Assembly (NCBI RefSeq): GCF_002160145.1
Contig: NZ_NFKA01000018.1
Coordinates: 1 to 64,000 of the forward strand
Reading direction: 5' to 3'
Source: Gemmiger sp. An194
Lineage (GTDB): Bacteria; Bacillota; Clostridia; Oscillospirales; Ruminococcaceae
DNA: 64,000 nt
Of this stretch, positions 7,358-15,784 are shown piece after piece (within the stretch, counting starts at the first letter, position 1; each line of letters starts with the position of its first letter). A program made the position numbers and the translations under genes. The notes beneath the pieces were generated by a model that was not told the origin of the DNA, ran no database searches, and was given only the letters and a program-made list of their open reading frames with translations.

Positions 7358-8827
7358 ATGCCCGATCGATTCCCCTCTCTTCTGGAAGCGCTGGCCCGCC
7401 ACAGCACCGGTGGCCCCGCTCCCATGCACATGCCCGGCCACAAGCGAAACGCCGCACTGGCCCCCTATCTGTCCGCTCTGGGCGCAGCCTGGGATATCAC
7501 CGAGATCCACGGTTTCGACGACCTTCACGAGGCCGAGGGTATTTTGAAGGATTCCATGGACCGTGCCGCCCGGCTGTGGGGCGCACAGCGCAGCTTTTAT
7601 CTGGTAAACGGCAGCACCTGCGGCATTCTGGCCGGTATCCGGGCGGCGGCCGGCCGGGGCGGCAAGGTGATCCTGAGCCGCGGTTGCCACAAATCCGTCT
7701 ATCACGCGCTGGAGCTTTGCGGCGCGGTGCCGGTCTGGCTGGCCCCGCCGGTGGACGAAAGCTTCGGGGTGCTGGCCTCCATCACCCCGGATCAGGTGCG
7801 GGCCGCACTGGCCGCCCACCCGGACGCAAAGCTGCTGGTGCTCACCAGTCCCACCTATGAGGGCGTAATCAGCGATCTTGCCGCCATCTGCGCCGCCGCC
7901 CACGCCGCCGGGGTCCCGGTGCTGGTGGACGAGGCCCACGGCGCTCATCTGGGCCTTGCCCCCGGCTGGCCCGCCGGGGCAGTTGCCGCCGGGGCGGACG
8001 TGGTGGTTCAGAGCCTGCACAAGACCCTGCCCAGCCTGACTCAGACCGGCATCCTGCACCAGCAGGGCGATTTGATTTCGGCTCAGGCGCTGGCCCGCCA
8101 GCTGGGCATCTTCGAGACCAGCAGCCCCTCCTATCTGCTGATGGCCAGCATGGACGGCTGCGTGGACCTTCTGGAACGCCGGGGCGGCGAGCTGTTTGCC
8201 CGCTGGCAGGCGGCGCTGGCCGCCTTTGACCGGGCGATTGCCGGGCTTGCCCGGCTGCGGGTGCTCTGCCACGGGACGGACACGCCCGAACAGCACCCTG
8301 GCATTTTCGCCCACGATCCCGGCAAACTGGTGATCTCCACCCGGGGCACTGCCCTCACCGGCCCCGGACTGATGGCCCGGCTGCGGGAGGAGTTTTCCAT
8401 TGAACTGGAGATGGCCAGCGGCGACTGGGCCATTGCCATGACCGGCCTGGGCGACACCGAGGAGAATCTGCTGCGGCTGGCCCGGGCGCTTATGGCCATT
8501 GACAAAAGCCTTGCCGCCTGCCCGATGCCGCCTGCCGCCGAGCCGCTGCCATTGCCGCCCACCGCCCTGCCGGTGGCCCAGGCGCTGGAGCTGCCCTGTG
8601 AGGAGGTGCCGCTTGCCGCCTGTGAGGGTCGGGTAAGCGCCGAATATGTGTGGGCTTATCCCCCGGGCATTCCCCTCATCGTGCCCGGTGAGCGGGTGGA
8701 CCGGGTCTTTCTGGACTGCTGTGCCCGGCTGAACCGCCAGGGTGTGCGGCTGCACAGCACCGGCGGCACCATGCCCCGGGCCCTGCGGGTGCTGCACCCT
8801 TCTTCTAATCCAACCAAAGGAGATTGA
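7358..8827 (+). CDS. Orn/Lys/Arg decarboxylase-like PLP enzyme
   Basis: A 489-residue fold-type I PLP enzyme of the group III amino-acid decarboxylase family (compact SpeA/YaaO type). HMPGHKR near residue 24 is the family signature. DEAHGAH (191-197) binds the PLP ring, and K222 in QSLHKT is the Schiff-base lysine. The C-terminal domain ends with the conserved YPPGIPLIVPGE (about 429). It lacks the N-terminal wing domain of the inducible 700-residue enzymes. Which amino acid is used cannot be read from sequence; arginine or lysine is likely, feeding polyamine synthesis. AAAGGAG precedes the start. The DUF6020 gene follows after 4 nt. Confidence 0.88.
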   Translation: MPDRFPSLLEALARHSTGGPAPMHMPGHKRNAALAPYLSALGAAWDITEIHGFDDLHEAEGILKDSMDRAARLWGAQRSFYLVNGSTCGILAGIRAAAGRGGKVILSRGCHKSVYHALELCGAVPVWLAPPVDESFGVLASITPDQVRAALAAHPDAKLLVLTSPTYEGVISDLAAICAAAHAAGVPVLVDEAHGAHLGLAPGWPAGAVAAGADVVVQSLHKTLPSLTQTGILHQQGDLISAQALARQLGIFETSSPSYLLMASMDGCVDLLERRGGELFARWQAALAAFDRAIAGLARLRVLCHGTDTPEQHPGIFAHDPGKLVISTRGTALTGPGLMARLREEFSIELEMASGDWAIAMTGLGDTEENLLRLARALMAIDKSLAACPMPPAAEPLPLPPTALPVAQALELPCEEVPLAACEGRVSAEYVWAYPPGIPLIVPGERVDRVFLDCCARLNRQGVRLHSTGGTMPRALRVLHPSSNPTKGD

Positions 8828-8831
8828 TCTC

Positions 8832-10613
8832 ATGTTATCCAGCTTTTCTCATGCGGAGGCCTTTGTGAGCCGCCACCGGCGTATCGTTCCCGCCGCCGGT
8901 GTGGTGAGCGGGCTGTTCTGTGCCCTGTTCCTGCTCTGGGCCTGCCAGGTGTGGTCCCCGCCCTTCTTCTGTTTGTTCTGGGGCGTCTGCTTTGTCTGCG
9001 TGGTGCGCGGCCTGTGCGCCAGACCTTCTCGCCGGGAGGGGCTTGCCTGCGGCGTGCTGGGCGCAGTGTTCTGCTTTTTCACCTTAGGGCAGAACGTGGT
9101 GGCGGGTACCATGCAGTTTAACCTTGCCTTTCTGGCATTCTGGGTGCTGCTCAGCGCCCTTCTGTTTCCCATTCTGCTGGGGCTGTGCCGCTTTCTGGCC
9201 CATCTGCCGGCTGTGGATGCACCCACCACACCTGCCGGGCCGCTGTGGCGGCAGCTGGCGCTGTACACCGGAATTATCCTGGTGCTTTGGCTGCCGGTCT
9301 TTCTGTGCTGGGGCCCGGTACGACTGGATGTGGACTCCGTCCAGCTGCTGGAGCAGGCCTTTCACGGCGGGCTGAACGACGCTCACCCCATCTTTTATAC
9401 CCTGCTGCTGCGGCTGATCCTCTGGCCCTTTTACAAGCTGGGCCTGATCGAGCTGGGTGCTTACCTGTTCGGCTTTTTGCAGATGACCGCCGTGGCCGCC
9501 ATGCTGGCCTACAGCCTGGTCTGGATGCGGCGGCGTGGCGCGGGGCTGCTCGCTGTGGGGCTGGGCTTTGCCCTCTTCGGCGGCTGCACCATGTACGCCT
9601 TCCAGAGCCTGGTGATCTGGAAGGACCCGCTGTTCAACGGGGTGCTGCTGCTCTACTGCCTGTTTCTGTTCGACACCGCCCGCTGCAGGGGGGAAAACCT
9701 GCAGCAGCGGGGCGGAGTGATTCACTTTGTTGTCCTCACCCTGCTTCTTTGCTTTCTGCGGGGCAACGGCTGGCCCATCGCGGCGGTGGTCTGCCTTGCA
9801 CTGTGCGCTCTGCGTCCGGCCCGCCGCCGTATCCTCACCGTGCTGCTGCCGGTGCTGATCGGCGTAAAGCTGATCACCGGCCCGGTCTACGGCGCGCTGG
9901 GCCTGCAGAGCACCCTCACCGCCGAGGCCTGGGCCGTACCGCTGCAGCAGGTGGCCTATGTGGCCGCCTCTGAGCCGGAGGCCTTCAGCCCCCAGCAGGC
10001 CGAGACCATCGCCCGGGTGATCCCGGTGGAGGCCATGGCCCAGAGCTACAGCTCCATCACGGTGGACCCGGTGAAGACCAGCTCGGAATTCAACGCCGAG
10101 CATTTTGCCACCCTGCAGGGCAAGCTGGACCTGCTCTCGGTGTGGGCACAGCTGCTGCCCGGCCACTGGCAGGGCTATCTGAAGGCCTGGCTGGCCGAGG
10201 TGGCGGGCTACGTGAGCCCCCGGTTTGACGGCGGCAGCTATTCCTTCCCCTACGAGGGCAGCAACGGAGCCTTCGGCATCACCAGCAAGGACATCGTGCT
10301 GGGGCTCACCGGCTGGGCTGGCCTGCGGGACGAGCTGGAGGCCCGTGCGGTGTTCATTCCGCCCGCGCTCATGGCTTACGGTCTTCTTTTGTGCGGTGTG
10401 GTACAGCTGCTGCGCCGCCGCGCCCGGCTGCTGCTGGCCTATCTGCCGCTGTATCTGGTGTGGTTCGGTCTGGTGGTGGGCGCGCCCAATTACATGCAGA
10501 TCCGCTATCTGCTGGCCTTCGCCTACTTCATTCCCTGCGCCCTGTTCACCCTGCTGGCTCCCGCCGGGGCTGCCAAAGTAGGTATTGACGAAAAGGCCGC
10601 TTCCATTGTATAA
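8832..10613 (+). CDS. DUF6020 family polytopic membrane protein
   Basis: A 593-residue protein with about 12 membrane segments. The first half resembles the DUF6020 family: DVDSVQLLEQAFHG followed by DAHPIFYTLLLRLI fits a GT-C-like glycosyltransferase pattern with an acidic residue and DAHP in the first outer loop. A long extracellular loop of about 110 residues (near 385-495) separates the last membrane spans. The function is unknown; transfer of sugars from a lipid carrier is a guess from the fold. ATG 8832 has AAAGGAG at 8 nt and follows the decarboxylase stop by 4 nt, so they form an operon. Its last codons overlap the promoter of scfA. Confidence 0.7.
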   Translation: MLSSFSHAEAFVSRHRRIVPAAGVVSGLFCALFLLWACQVWSPPFFCLFWGVCFVCVVRGLCARPSRREGLACGVLGAVFCFFTLGQNVVAGTMQFNLAFLAFWVLLSALLFPILLGLCRFLAHLPAVDAPTTPAGPLWRQLALYTGIILVLWLPVFLCWGPVRLDVDSVQLLEQAFHGGLNDAHPIFYTLLLRLILWPFYKLGLIELGAYLFGFLQMTAVAAMLAYSLVWMRRRGAGLLAVGLGFALFGGCTMYAFQSLVIWKDPLFNGVLLLYCLFLFDTARCRGENLQQRGGVIHFVVLTLLLCFLRGNGWPIAAVVCLALCALRPARRRILTVLLPVLIGVKLITGPVYGALGLQSTLTAEAWAVPLQQVAYVAASEPEAFSPQQAETIARVIPVEAMAQSYSSITVDPVKTSSEFNAEHFATLQGKLDLLSVWAQLLPGHWQGYLKAWLAEVAGYVSPRFDGGSYSFPYEGSNGAFGITSKDIVLGLTGWAGLRDELEARAVFIPPALMAYGLLLCGVVQLLRRRARLLLAYLPLYLVWFGLVVGAPNYMQIRYLLAFAYFIPCALFTLLAPAGAAKVGIDEKAASIV

Positions 10614-10614
10614 T
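10585..10614 (+). promoter_or_regulatory. Promoter of scfA, overlapping the end of the previous gene
   Basis: TTGACG (10585-10590), an 18-nt spacer and TATAAT (10609-10614). The -10 contains the TAA stop of the DUF6020 gene. The leader of about 80 nt holds a hairpin, ACCGGGC/GCCCGGT (10644-10663), before the GAAAGGGGG ribosome site. Confidence 0.65.
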
Positions 10615-10700
10615 AAACGCAAGTTTCTATAGGTTTCTTAAGCACCGGGCATTTCCGCCCGGTTCCCGGAAATTTATGGTATAGAAAGGGGGACGTATCG

Positions 10701-10853
10701 ATGAACCGGATTCAGACTCTCGAGACCCGCGACCTGGCCAAGAGCGTACAGACCGGCGGCTGCGGCGAATGCCAGACTTCCTGCCAGTCTGCCTGCAAAA
10801 CCTCCTGCGGTGTTGCTAACCAGATGTGCGAGCATAAGAACGACGAGAAGTAA
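10701..10853 (+). CDS. scfA: SCIFF peptide (six-cysteine ranthipeptide precursor)
   Basis: A 50-residue peptide with six cysteines in its second half in the pattern C-x2-C-x3-C-x3-C-x3-C-x7-C. This is the SCIFF family (six cysteines in forty-five residues), found in nearly all Clostridia next to a radical-SAM maturase that makes thioether bonds from Cys to neighbouring residues. The leader half (MNRIQTLETRDLAKSV) is the recognition part. In some clostridia the ranthipeptide is linked to quorum-type signalling; here that is only inferred. GAAAGGGGG lies before the ATG. A terminator between it and the maturase would make the precursor transcript far more abundant. Confidence 0.95.
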   Translation: MNRIQTLETRDLAKSVQTGGCGECQTSCQSACKTSCGVANQMCEHKNDEK

Positions 10854-10868
10854 TTCTTGCCTTGCAGC

Positions 10869-10905
10869 ATACCGCCTGCCGCATTGTGCGCAGGCGGTAT
10901 TTTTT
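10869..10905 (+). terminator. Terminator/attenuator between scfA and scfB
   Basis: ATACCGCCTGC pairs with GCAGGCGGTAT (11 bp, 10-nt loop) and is followed by six T. Partial read-through would set the ratio of peptide to maturase transcript. Confidence 0.85.
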
Positions 10906-11004
10906 GCGTTTTCATCCAGCCGGGGCCTGCCCCCGCCGGATTTTTGAATAGATCCTTTGTTTTTCGTTTTAGATAGATTCATTACAGAAAGGAACCTTCG
11001 TTTC

Positions 11005-12384
11005 ATGATCCATCAGTATAAACTCAACGGATACAACATCGTGCTGGACGTATTCAGCGGCTCGGTCCATGTGGTGGACGAGGTGGCCTACGATGTGATC
11101 GGCCTGTACGAGACCACCCCCGCCGACGAGATCGTGGCCAAAATGCTGGAGAAATACGCCGGCCGCGAGGATGTGACCGAGGCCGACCTGCGCCAGTGTC
11201 TCGAGGACATCGCCGAACTGGAAAAGGCCGGCAAGCTCTTCGCCAAGGACATCTACGGCGACATGGCCTTCGATTTCAAAAAGCGCGTGACCGAAGTGAA
11301 GGCCATGTGCCTGCATGTGGCTCACACCTGCAACCTGAACTGCGAATACTGCTTCGCCAGCCAGGGCAACTACCACGGCGAGCGTGCCCTGATGAGCTTT
11401 GAGGTGGGCAAACAGGCCCTGGACTTCCTGGTGGCCAACAGCGGCAAGCGCCGCAACCTGGAGGTGGACTTCTTCGGCGGCGAGCCTCTGATGAACTGGG
11501 ATGTGGTCAAGCAGCTGGTCGCCTACGGCCGCAGCCTGGAGGAGCCCAACAACAAGAAGTTCCGCTTCACCCTGACCACCAACGGCGTTCTGGTGGACGA
11601 CGAGGTCATCGAGTTCGCCAACAAGGAAATGAACAACGTGGTCATGAGCATCGACGGCCGTAAAGAGGTCCACGACCGGCTGCGCAAGAACTACGCCGGT
11701 CAGGGCAGCTACGACACCATCGTTCCCAAGTTCCAGAAGTTCGCCAAGGCCCGCGGCAATAAGGAATACTACGTGCGCGGCACCTTCACCCACAACAATG
11801 TGGACTTTACCAACGACATCTTCCATCTGGCCGATCTGGGCTTTGACCAGCTGAGCATGGAGCCGGTGGTCTGCGCCCCCGGCGACCCCTACGCCCTCAC
11901 CGAGGAGGATCTGCCCAAGATCATGGAGCAGTACGAGATCCTGGCCAAGGAGATGCTGCGCCGCGAGAGCGAGGGCAAGGGCTTTACCTTCTACCACTAC
12001 ATGATCGACCTGAACCACGGCCCCTGCATCTACAAGCGCATCTCCGGCTGCGGCAGCGGCACCGAGTACCTGGCCGTGACCCCCTGGGGCGAGCTGTTCC
12101 CCTGCCATCAGTTCGTGGGCGACCCGAAGTACAGCATGGGCAACGTGTGGGACGGCGTGACCAACACCGCCCTGCGGGATGAGTTCAAGCTGTGCAACGC
12201 CTACGCCCGCCCCGGCTGCAAGGACTGCTGGGCCAAGCTGTACTGCTCCGGCGGCTGCGCTGCCAACGCCTACCACGCCACCGGCAGCATCACCGGCGTT
12301 TACGAGTACGGCTGCGAGCTGTTCCGCAAGCGGATGGAATGCGCCATCATGATGAAGGTGGCCGAGGCCGGCATGAAAAAGTAA
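11005..12384 (+). CDS. scfB: SCIFF maturase (radical SAM/SPASM thioether-forming enzyme)
   Basis: A 459-residue radical-SAM protein. An N-terminal RRE-like precursor-binding region (1-95, with VHVVDEVAYDVI) precedes the SAM-cluster motif CNLNCEYC (C109, C113, C116). The C-terminal SPASM region holds many cysteines (CGSG near 350, FPCHQF, then CKDCWAKLYCSGGC) that bind two auxiliary [4Fe-4S] clusters. It is homologous to CteB of Clostridium thermocellum, which cross-links a SCIFF peptide. ATG 11005 with AGAAAGGA upstream was chosen over an upstream in-frame ATG at 10957 that would lie against the terminator. Codon use is strongly biased (AAG, CTG, GAG), which suggests high expression. Confidence 0.95.
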   Translation: MIHQYKLNGYNIVLDVFSGSVHVVDEVAYDVIGLYETTPADEIVAKMLEKYAGREDVTEADLRQCLEDIAELEKAGKLFAKDIYGDMAFDFKKRVTEVKAMCLHVAHTCNLNCEYCFASQGNYHGERALMSFEVGKQALDFLVANSGKRRNLEVDFFGGEPLMNWDVVKQLVAYGRSLEEPNNKKFRFTLTTNGVLVDDEVIEFANKEMNNVVMSIDGRKEVHDRLRKNYAGQGSYDTIVPKFQKFAKARGNKEYYVRGTFTHNNVDFTNDIFHLADLGFDQLSMEPVVCAPGDPYALTEEDLPKIMEQYEILAKEMLRRESEGKGFTFYHYMIDLNHGPCIYKRISGCGSGTEYLAVTPWGELFPCHQFVGDPKYSMGNVWDGVTNTALRDEFKLCNAYARPGCKDCWAKLYCSGGCAANAYHATGSITGVYEYGCELFRKRMECAIMMKVAEAGMKK

Positions 12385-12457
12385 TTTTTCCACAGCCTTT
12401 CCACGAAGTTTTCCACAATGCGGCACACGGCCGGTGAAAAACTGACCTCACAAGTTC

Positions 12458-12506
12458 AAAATCCCCCGGTGGCTTGCGCGAAACGCGGCCACCGGGGGAT
12501 TTTTTG
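12458..12506 (+). terminator. Terminator of scfB
   Basis: ATCCCCCGGTGGC and GCCACCGGGGGAT form a long stem followed by six T. Confidence 0.85.
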
Positions 12507-12536
12507 CCGTAAGAAAACTGTATGAAATCTGAAAGC

Positions 12537-12566
12537 CGGCCGCAAAACACTCGCGGCCGTTTTTTG
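12537..12566 (+). terminator. Second rho-independent hairpin upstream of the carboxypeptidase gene
   Basis: CGGCCGC and GCGGCCG (7 bp, 9-nt loop) are followed by TTTTTT. It may back up the scfB terminator or act as an attenuator for the next gene. Confidence 0.7.
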
Positions 12567-12633
12567 TTATAACAGAAGTATCCCAATACAACGCCCAGTG
12601 GCGTCCCCTTTGCCGCCGGGCCAAGAAAGGCCG

Positions 12634-13674
12634 ATGCTTGTTATGACCACTCAGCGCACCCTGCGCCCCCGTTACCCGGTATGCCAGCCCGTGGCAGCTC
12701 GCCGCATTCCTTCCGTCCCGCGCCGCCGGGCAAAGCGCCGCCGCCGAAGCCGCCACGGCCCGCTGACCCTGTGGGTGCTGGCTCTGCTGCTCTTTGCGGC
12801 ACTGGCCTGGTTCAAAACCGTTTCTTTTGGCGCGTCTGATTTTTCGCCGCAGGATTCTGTTTCCGCCTCTTCCCTGCCCGCCCTGAGCAATCTTTCCAGC
12901 CCGCGGGCCGCGCTGCTGGACCGGACCAGCGGTGAACTGATCGCCGGGCAAAACACCGACACGGAAGCCCCGCCCGCCTCGCTCACCAAAATGATGACGG
13001 TTCTGCTGGCCATCGAAAGTCTGCCGGACCTGGACCAGACCGTGACCGTCCCCGCCGAAATCTTCAATGACCTGTGGACGGAAAACGCCTCGCTGGCCGG
13101 GTTTGCTCCCGGTGAAAGCGTGCCGCTGCGGGATCTGCTCTACGGGGCGATGCTGCCCTCCGGCGCGGAGTGCTGCCTGACACTGGCCCGGCAGGTCAGC
13201 GGCAGCGAGGATGCCTTTGTGGAACAGATGAACCAACGGGCAGAGGAGCTGGGGCTGGAGCACACCCATTTTACCAACTGCACCGGTCTGGAGGACCCTG
13301 ACCATTACGCTTCGGCGGCAGACCTGGCCCATCTGCTGGACACCGCACTGAAAAACGAGACCTTCCGCCAGGTATTCACCTCCCGCAGCCATACCACCTC
13401 GGCCACCGGTGAGCATCCCCAGGGCTTCACTATGTACAGCTCCATGTTTGCCCGCCTGGACGCCATACCCGGCCAGGGCGGGGAGCTTCTGGGCGGCAAG
13501 ACCGGCTACACCAGCCAGGCAGGGCTGTGCCTGGCCAGCCTGATGGAGGTAGAAGGCCGGGAGTACATTCTGGTCACCACCGGCGCACCCGGGGACCATT
13601 CCACCGAGCCCTACCACCTGCTGGACGCGCTGGAGGTCTGCAGGCAGCTGCGGGACGGCGCCCTCAGTGCATGA
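12634..13674 (+). CDS. D-alanyl-D-alanine carboxypeptidase (PBP5/DacF-like)
   Basis: A 346-residue penicillin-binding protein of the S11 family, which trims the terminal D-Ala from peptidoglycan stem peptides. The catalytic SLTK is at 116-119 and KTG at 289-291. The second motif reads SGA (176-178) where most relatives have SxN. An N-terminal very basic stretch (about 20-40, RRRAKRRRRSR) is followed by one membrane segment (about 43-61), so the enzyme is anchored by its N-terminus and faces outside. The family's usual C-terminal beta domain is missing or very short. The start is uncertain: AAGAAAGG lies 3 nt before ATG 12634 and 12 nt before an in-frame ATG at 12643. Confidence 0.88.
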   Translation: MLVMTTQRTLRPRYPVCQPVAARRIPSVPRRRAKRRRRSRHGPLTLWVLALLLFAALAWFKTVSFGASDFSPQDSVSASSLPALSNLSSPRAALLDRTSGELIAGQNTDTEAPPASLTKMMTVLLAIESLPDLDQTVTVPAEIFNDLWTENASLAGFAPGESVPLRDLLYGAMLPSGAECCLTLARQVSGSEDAFVEQMNQRAEELGLEHTHFTNCTGLEDPDHYASAADLAHLLDTALKNETFRQVFTSRSHTTSATGEHPQGFTMYSSMFARLDAIPGQGGELLGGKTGYTSQAGLCLASLMEVEGREYILVTTGAPGDHSTEPYHLLDALEVCRQLRDGALSA

Positions 13675-13708
13675 AAAAACGGAGCGATGAAACCATCGCT
13701 CCGTTTTT
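13674..13708. terminator. Bidirectional terminator
   Basis: CGGAGCGATG and CATCGCTCCG form a 10-bp stem with an AAAC loop, flanked by A6 on the left and T5 on the right. It serves the carboxypeptidase gene on the plus strand and the ZIP gene on the minus strand. Confidence 0.9.
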
Positions 13709-13710
13709 GT

Positions 13711-14505
13711 TTATCCCAGCGCCACGTCCAGGATCATCATCACCAGAAAACCGGCCATTACGCCCAAAGTACCCACGTTGGAGTGTTCGCCCAGATGCGC
13801 CTGGGGGATCAGCTCCTCCACTACCACATAGATCATGGCGCCTGCCGCAAAGGCCAGCAGCCAGGGCATGAAGGGCCCGATGAAGCCGGACAGCAGCACC
13901 ACCAGAATGCCAAAGATGGGCTCCACCACGCCGGAGGCACTGCCGTACAAAAACGCCTTGCCCCGGCTCATGCCCTCCTGATGCAGGGGCAGCGAGATGG
14001 CCGCGCCCTCGGGGAAATTCTGGATACCGATGCCGATGGCCAGCGCCATGGCCCCGGTAAGTACAGCCTCGGCTCCGCTCTGCTGGGCCGCCAGCGCAAA
14101 GGACAGGCCCACCGCCATGCCCTCGGGAATGTTATGCAGCGTCACTGCCAGCACCAGCAGCGTGGTGCGCCGCCAGTTGGCGTGCAGGCCCTCCGGCTGG
14201 TCCGAGCCCGCATGTAGGTGGGGCAACAGCCCGTCCATCAGCATCAGAAAGGCCACGCCAAGCACAAAGCCGCCCGCCGCCGGAATCCAGCCGATCTGGC
14301 CCGCCGCCTCGGCCTGCTCGATGGCCGGGATCAGCAAGCTCCACACCGAGGCCGCGATCATCACACCGGCCGCAAAGCCCAGAAAGATCCGCTGCATCCC
14401 CTCGCTGGCCTTTTTGCGCAGCAGGAACACCATGGCCGATCCCAGACTGGTCATGCCGAAGGTCACGCCTGTGCCCACAGCTGCCCAAAGCAATGCTTTC
14501 GTCAT
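13711..14505 (-). CDS. ZIP family metal transporter (ZupT-like)
   Basis: A 264-residue membrane protein with eight segments. Metal-binding motifs of the ZIP family are clear: LHNIPEG in segment IV and IQNFPEG in segment V, with a histidine-containing loop before them (LLPHLHAG). ZIP proteins import Zn2+, and often Fe2+ or Mn2+. The conserved His of the second motif (HNxPE) is replaced here by Gln (QNFPEG), as in the ZupT/GufA group. Its promoter carries a perfect palindrome between -35 and -10, which strongly suggests metal-dependent repression. It is monocistronic. Confidence 0.9.
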   Translation of the reverse strand: MTKALLWAAVGTGVTFGMTSLGSAMVFLLRKKASEGMQRIFLGFAAGVMIAASVWSLLIPAIEQAEAAGQIGWIPAAGGFVLGVAFLMLMDGLLPHLHAGSDQPEGLHANWRRTTLLVLAVTLHNIPEGMAVGLSFALAAQQSGAEAVLTGAMALAIGIGIQNFPEGAAISLPLHQEGMSRGKAFLYGSASGVVEPIFGILVVLLSGFIGPFMPWLLAFAAGAMIYVVVEELIPQAHLGEHSNVGTLGVMAGFLVMMILDVALG

Positions 14506-14559
14506 TGTTTCCTCCGTTCCACGGGCCGCAATGCCCGTTGTATGCTTCCTTTTGGATGG

Positions 14560-14588
14560 AGTATATAAGAATCATTCTTATTTGTCAA
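14560..14588 (-). promoter_or_regulatory. ZIP transporter promoter with operator filling the spacer
   Basis: On the minus strand TTGACA (14583-14588), a 17-nt spacer and TATACT (14560-14565) form a near-consensus promoter. The spacer is almost exactly the palindrome ATAAGAAT-G-ATTCTTAT (14565-14581, 8-bp arms, one central base). The 17-bp length and central base resemble Fur-family (Fur/Zur) boxes. A bound repressor would cover both promoter elements. Confidence 0.75.
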
Positions 14589-14632
14589 GTGACTTTGTTG
14601 CACAGCTGTTTTGCGATTTCTGCTATAGCGAA

Positions 14633-14664
14633 GAAAAGCGGCCTCCCCAAAACGGGGAAGCCGC
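14633..14664 (-). terminator. Terminator of the glycerol dehydrogenase gene
   Basis: On the minus strand GCGGCTTCCCCG pairs with GGGGAGGCCGC across a TTTT loop, followed by TTTTC. Confidence 0.75.
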
Positions 14665-14680
14665 CATAATATTCAAAAAC

Positions 14681-15778
14681 TCAGCAGTCGGTGTAGTACT
14701 TGCCCAGCTCGTCCGCTGCCAGAATGGCTGCGTACACACTGTCGGCATCCACCGGGAAGGGCATGTTGTGCAGGGTGTCGGCGTCGGCGCAGGCCAGCTT
14801 GGCAACCTCCATCAGCTGCTCCTGGGTGGGATTCTCCACGCCCAGGTCTGCCAGAGTAGTGGGCAGGCCCACCTCGGTGCAGAACTCCAGCACCTCTTCC
14901 AGCTCCTCCAGAGGAGCGTTCTCCAGCACCAGCTGGACCAGAGTACCGAAGGCCACCTTCTCGCCGTGGTACAGGCTGTGGGTCTCGGGGATGGCGGTCA
15001 GGCCGTTGTGGATGGCGTGCGCGCCCGCCAGGCCGCCGCTCTCAAAGCCCACGCCGGACAGATAGGTATTGGCCTCGATCACGTTCTCCACCGCCTTGGT
15101 GCAGACATGACGCTCCACTGCCAGCTTGGCCTTCAGGCCGTCGGCCAGCAGGGTCTCGTAGCACAGGCGGGCCAGGCTCATGGCAGCCAGAGTCACCTTG
15201 CCGCCCACGCAGTTGGACGCGCCGGAGGCCTGGCAGGCCCGGGCCTCAAAGTAGGTGGCCAGTGCGTCGCCCATGCCGGATACCAGCAGGCGGGCGGGAG
15301 CAGCGGCTACAATGTCAGTGTCCACCAGAACCACGGTGGGGTTGGCAGGCAGGAACAGGTAGCGATCAAACACACCCTCATCGGTGTAGATCACAGAAAG
15401 GGCGCTGCAGGGTGCGTCGGTGGAGGCGATGGTGGGCACGATGACCACCGGAGCGCCTGCATAGTAAGCGGCTGCCTTGGCGGTATCGTGGATCTTGCCG
15501 CCGCCGATGCCGACCACCACGCTGCAGCCGGAGGCCTTAAAGGCCTCGACCACTCGGTCGATCTCCTTCTGGCTGCACTCGCCGTTGAAGATCTCGTACA
15601 CCACCTTCGCGCCGGTGCCTTCCACGCTCTGGGCGATCTTGCCCTCCACGCGCTTTTTGCCGGAAGCACTTACCAGCACGAACAGATCCTTGCCGTATTT
15701 CTCGCAGTGCTCATACAGATGAGCCAGTTCCCCGCGCCCCTGCACATAGCGGGAGGGGCTGCCGATCACGTTTGCCAT
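14681..15778 (-). CDS. gldA: Glycerol dehydrogenase (iron-type alcohol dehydrogenase family)
   Basis: A 365-residue NAD-dependent dehydrogenase of the GldA type, oxidising glycerol to dihydroxyacetone or running the reverse with other polyols. GIGGGKIHDTAK (near 90-101) is the nucleotide-binding signature. The metal ligands are Asp in MGDALATYFEA and the two His in AHAIHNGL and LYHGEKVAFG. ATG 15778 has AAAAGGAG 9 nt upstream and is preferred over an in-frame GTG 6 nt earlier. Transcribed alone, with a terminator. A glycerol or dihydroxyacetone kinase is not in the window, so the physiological substrate is open. Confidence 0.9.
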   Translation of the reverse strand: MANVIGSPSRYVQGRGELAHLYEHCEKYGKDLFVLVSASGKKRVEGKIAQSVEGTGAKVVYEIFNGECSQKEIDRVVEAFKASGCSVVVGIGGGKIHDTAKAAAYYAGAPVVIVPTIASTDAPCSALSVIYTDEGVFDRYLFLPANPTVVLVDTDIVAAAPARLLVSGMGDALATYFEARACQASGASNCVGGKVTLAAMSLARLCYETLLADGLKAKLAVERHVCTKAVENVIEANTYLSGVGFESGGLAGAHAIHNGLTAIPETHSLYHGEKVAFGTLVQLVLENAPLEELEEVLEFCTEVGLPTTLADLGVENPTQEQLMEVAKLACADADTLHNMPFPVDADSVYAAILAADELGKYYTDC

Positions 15779-15784
15779 AGTCAC

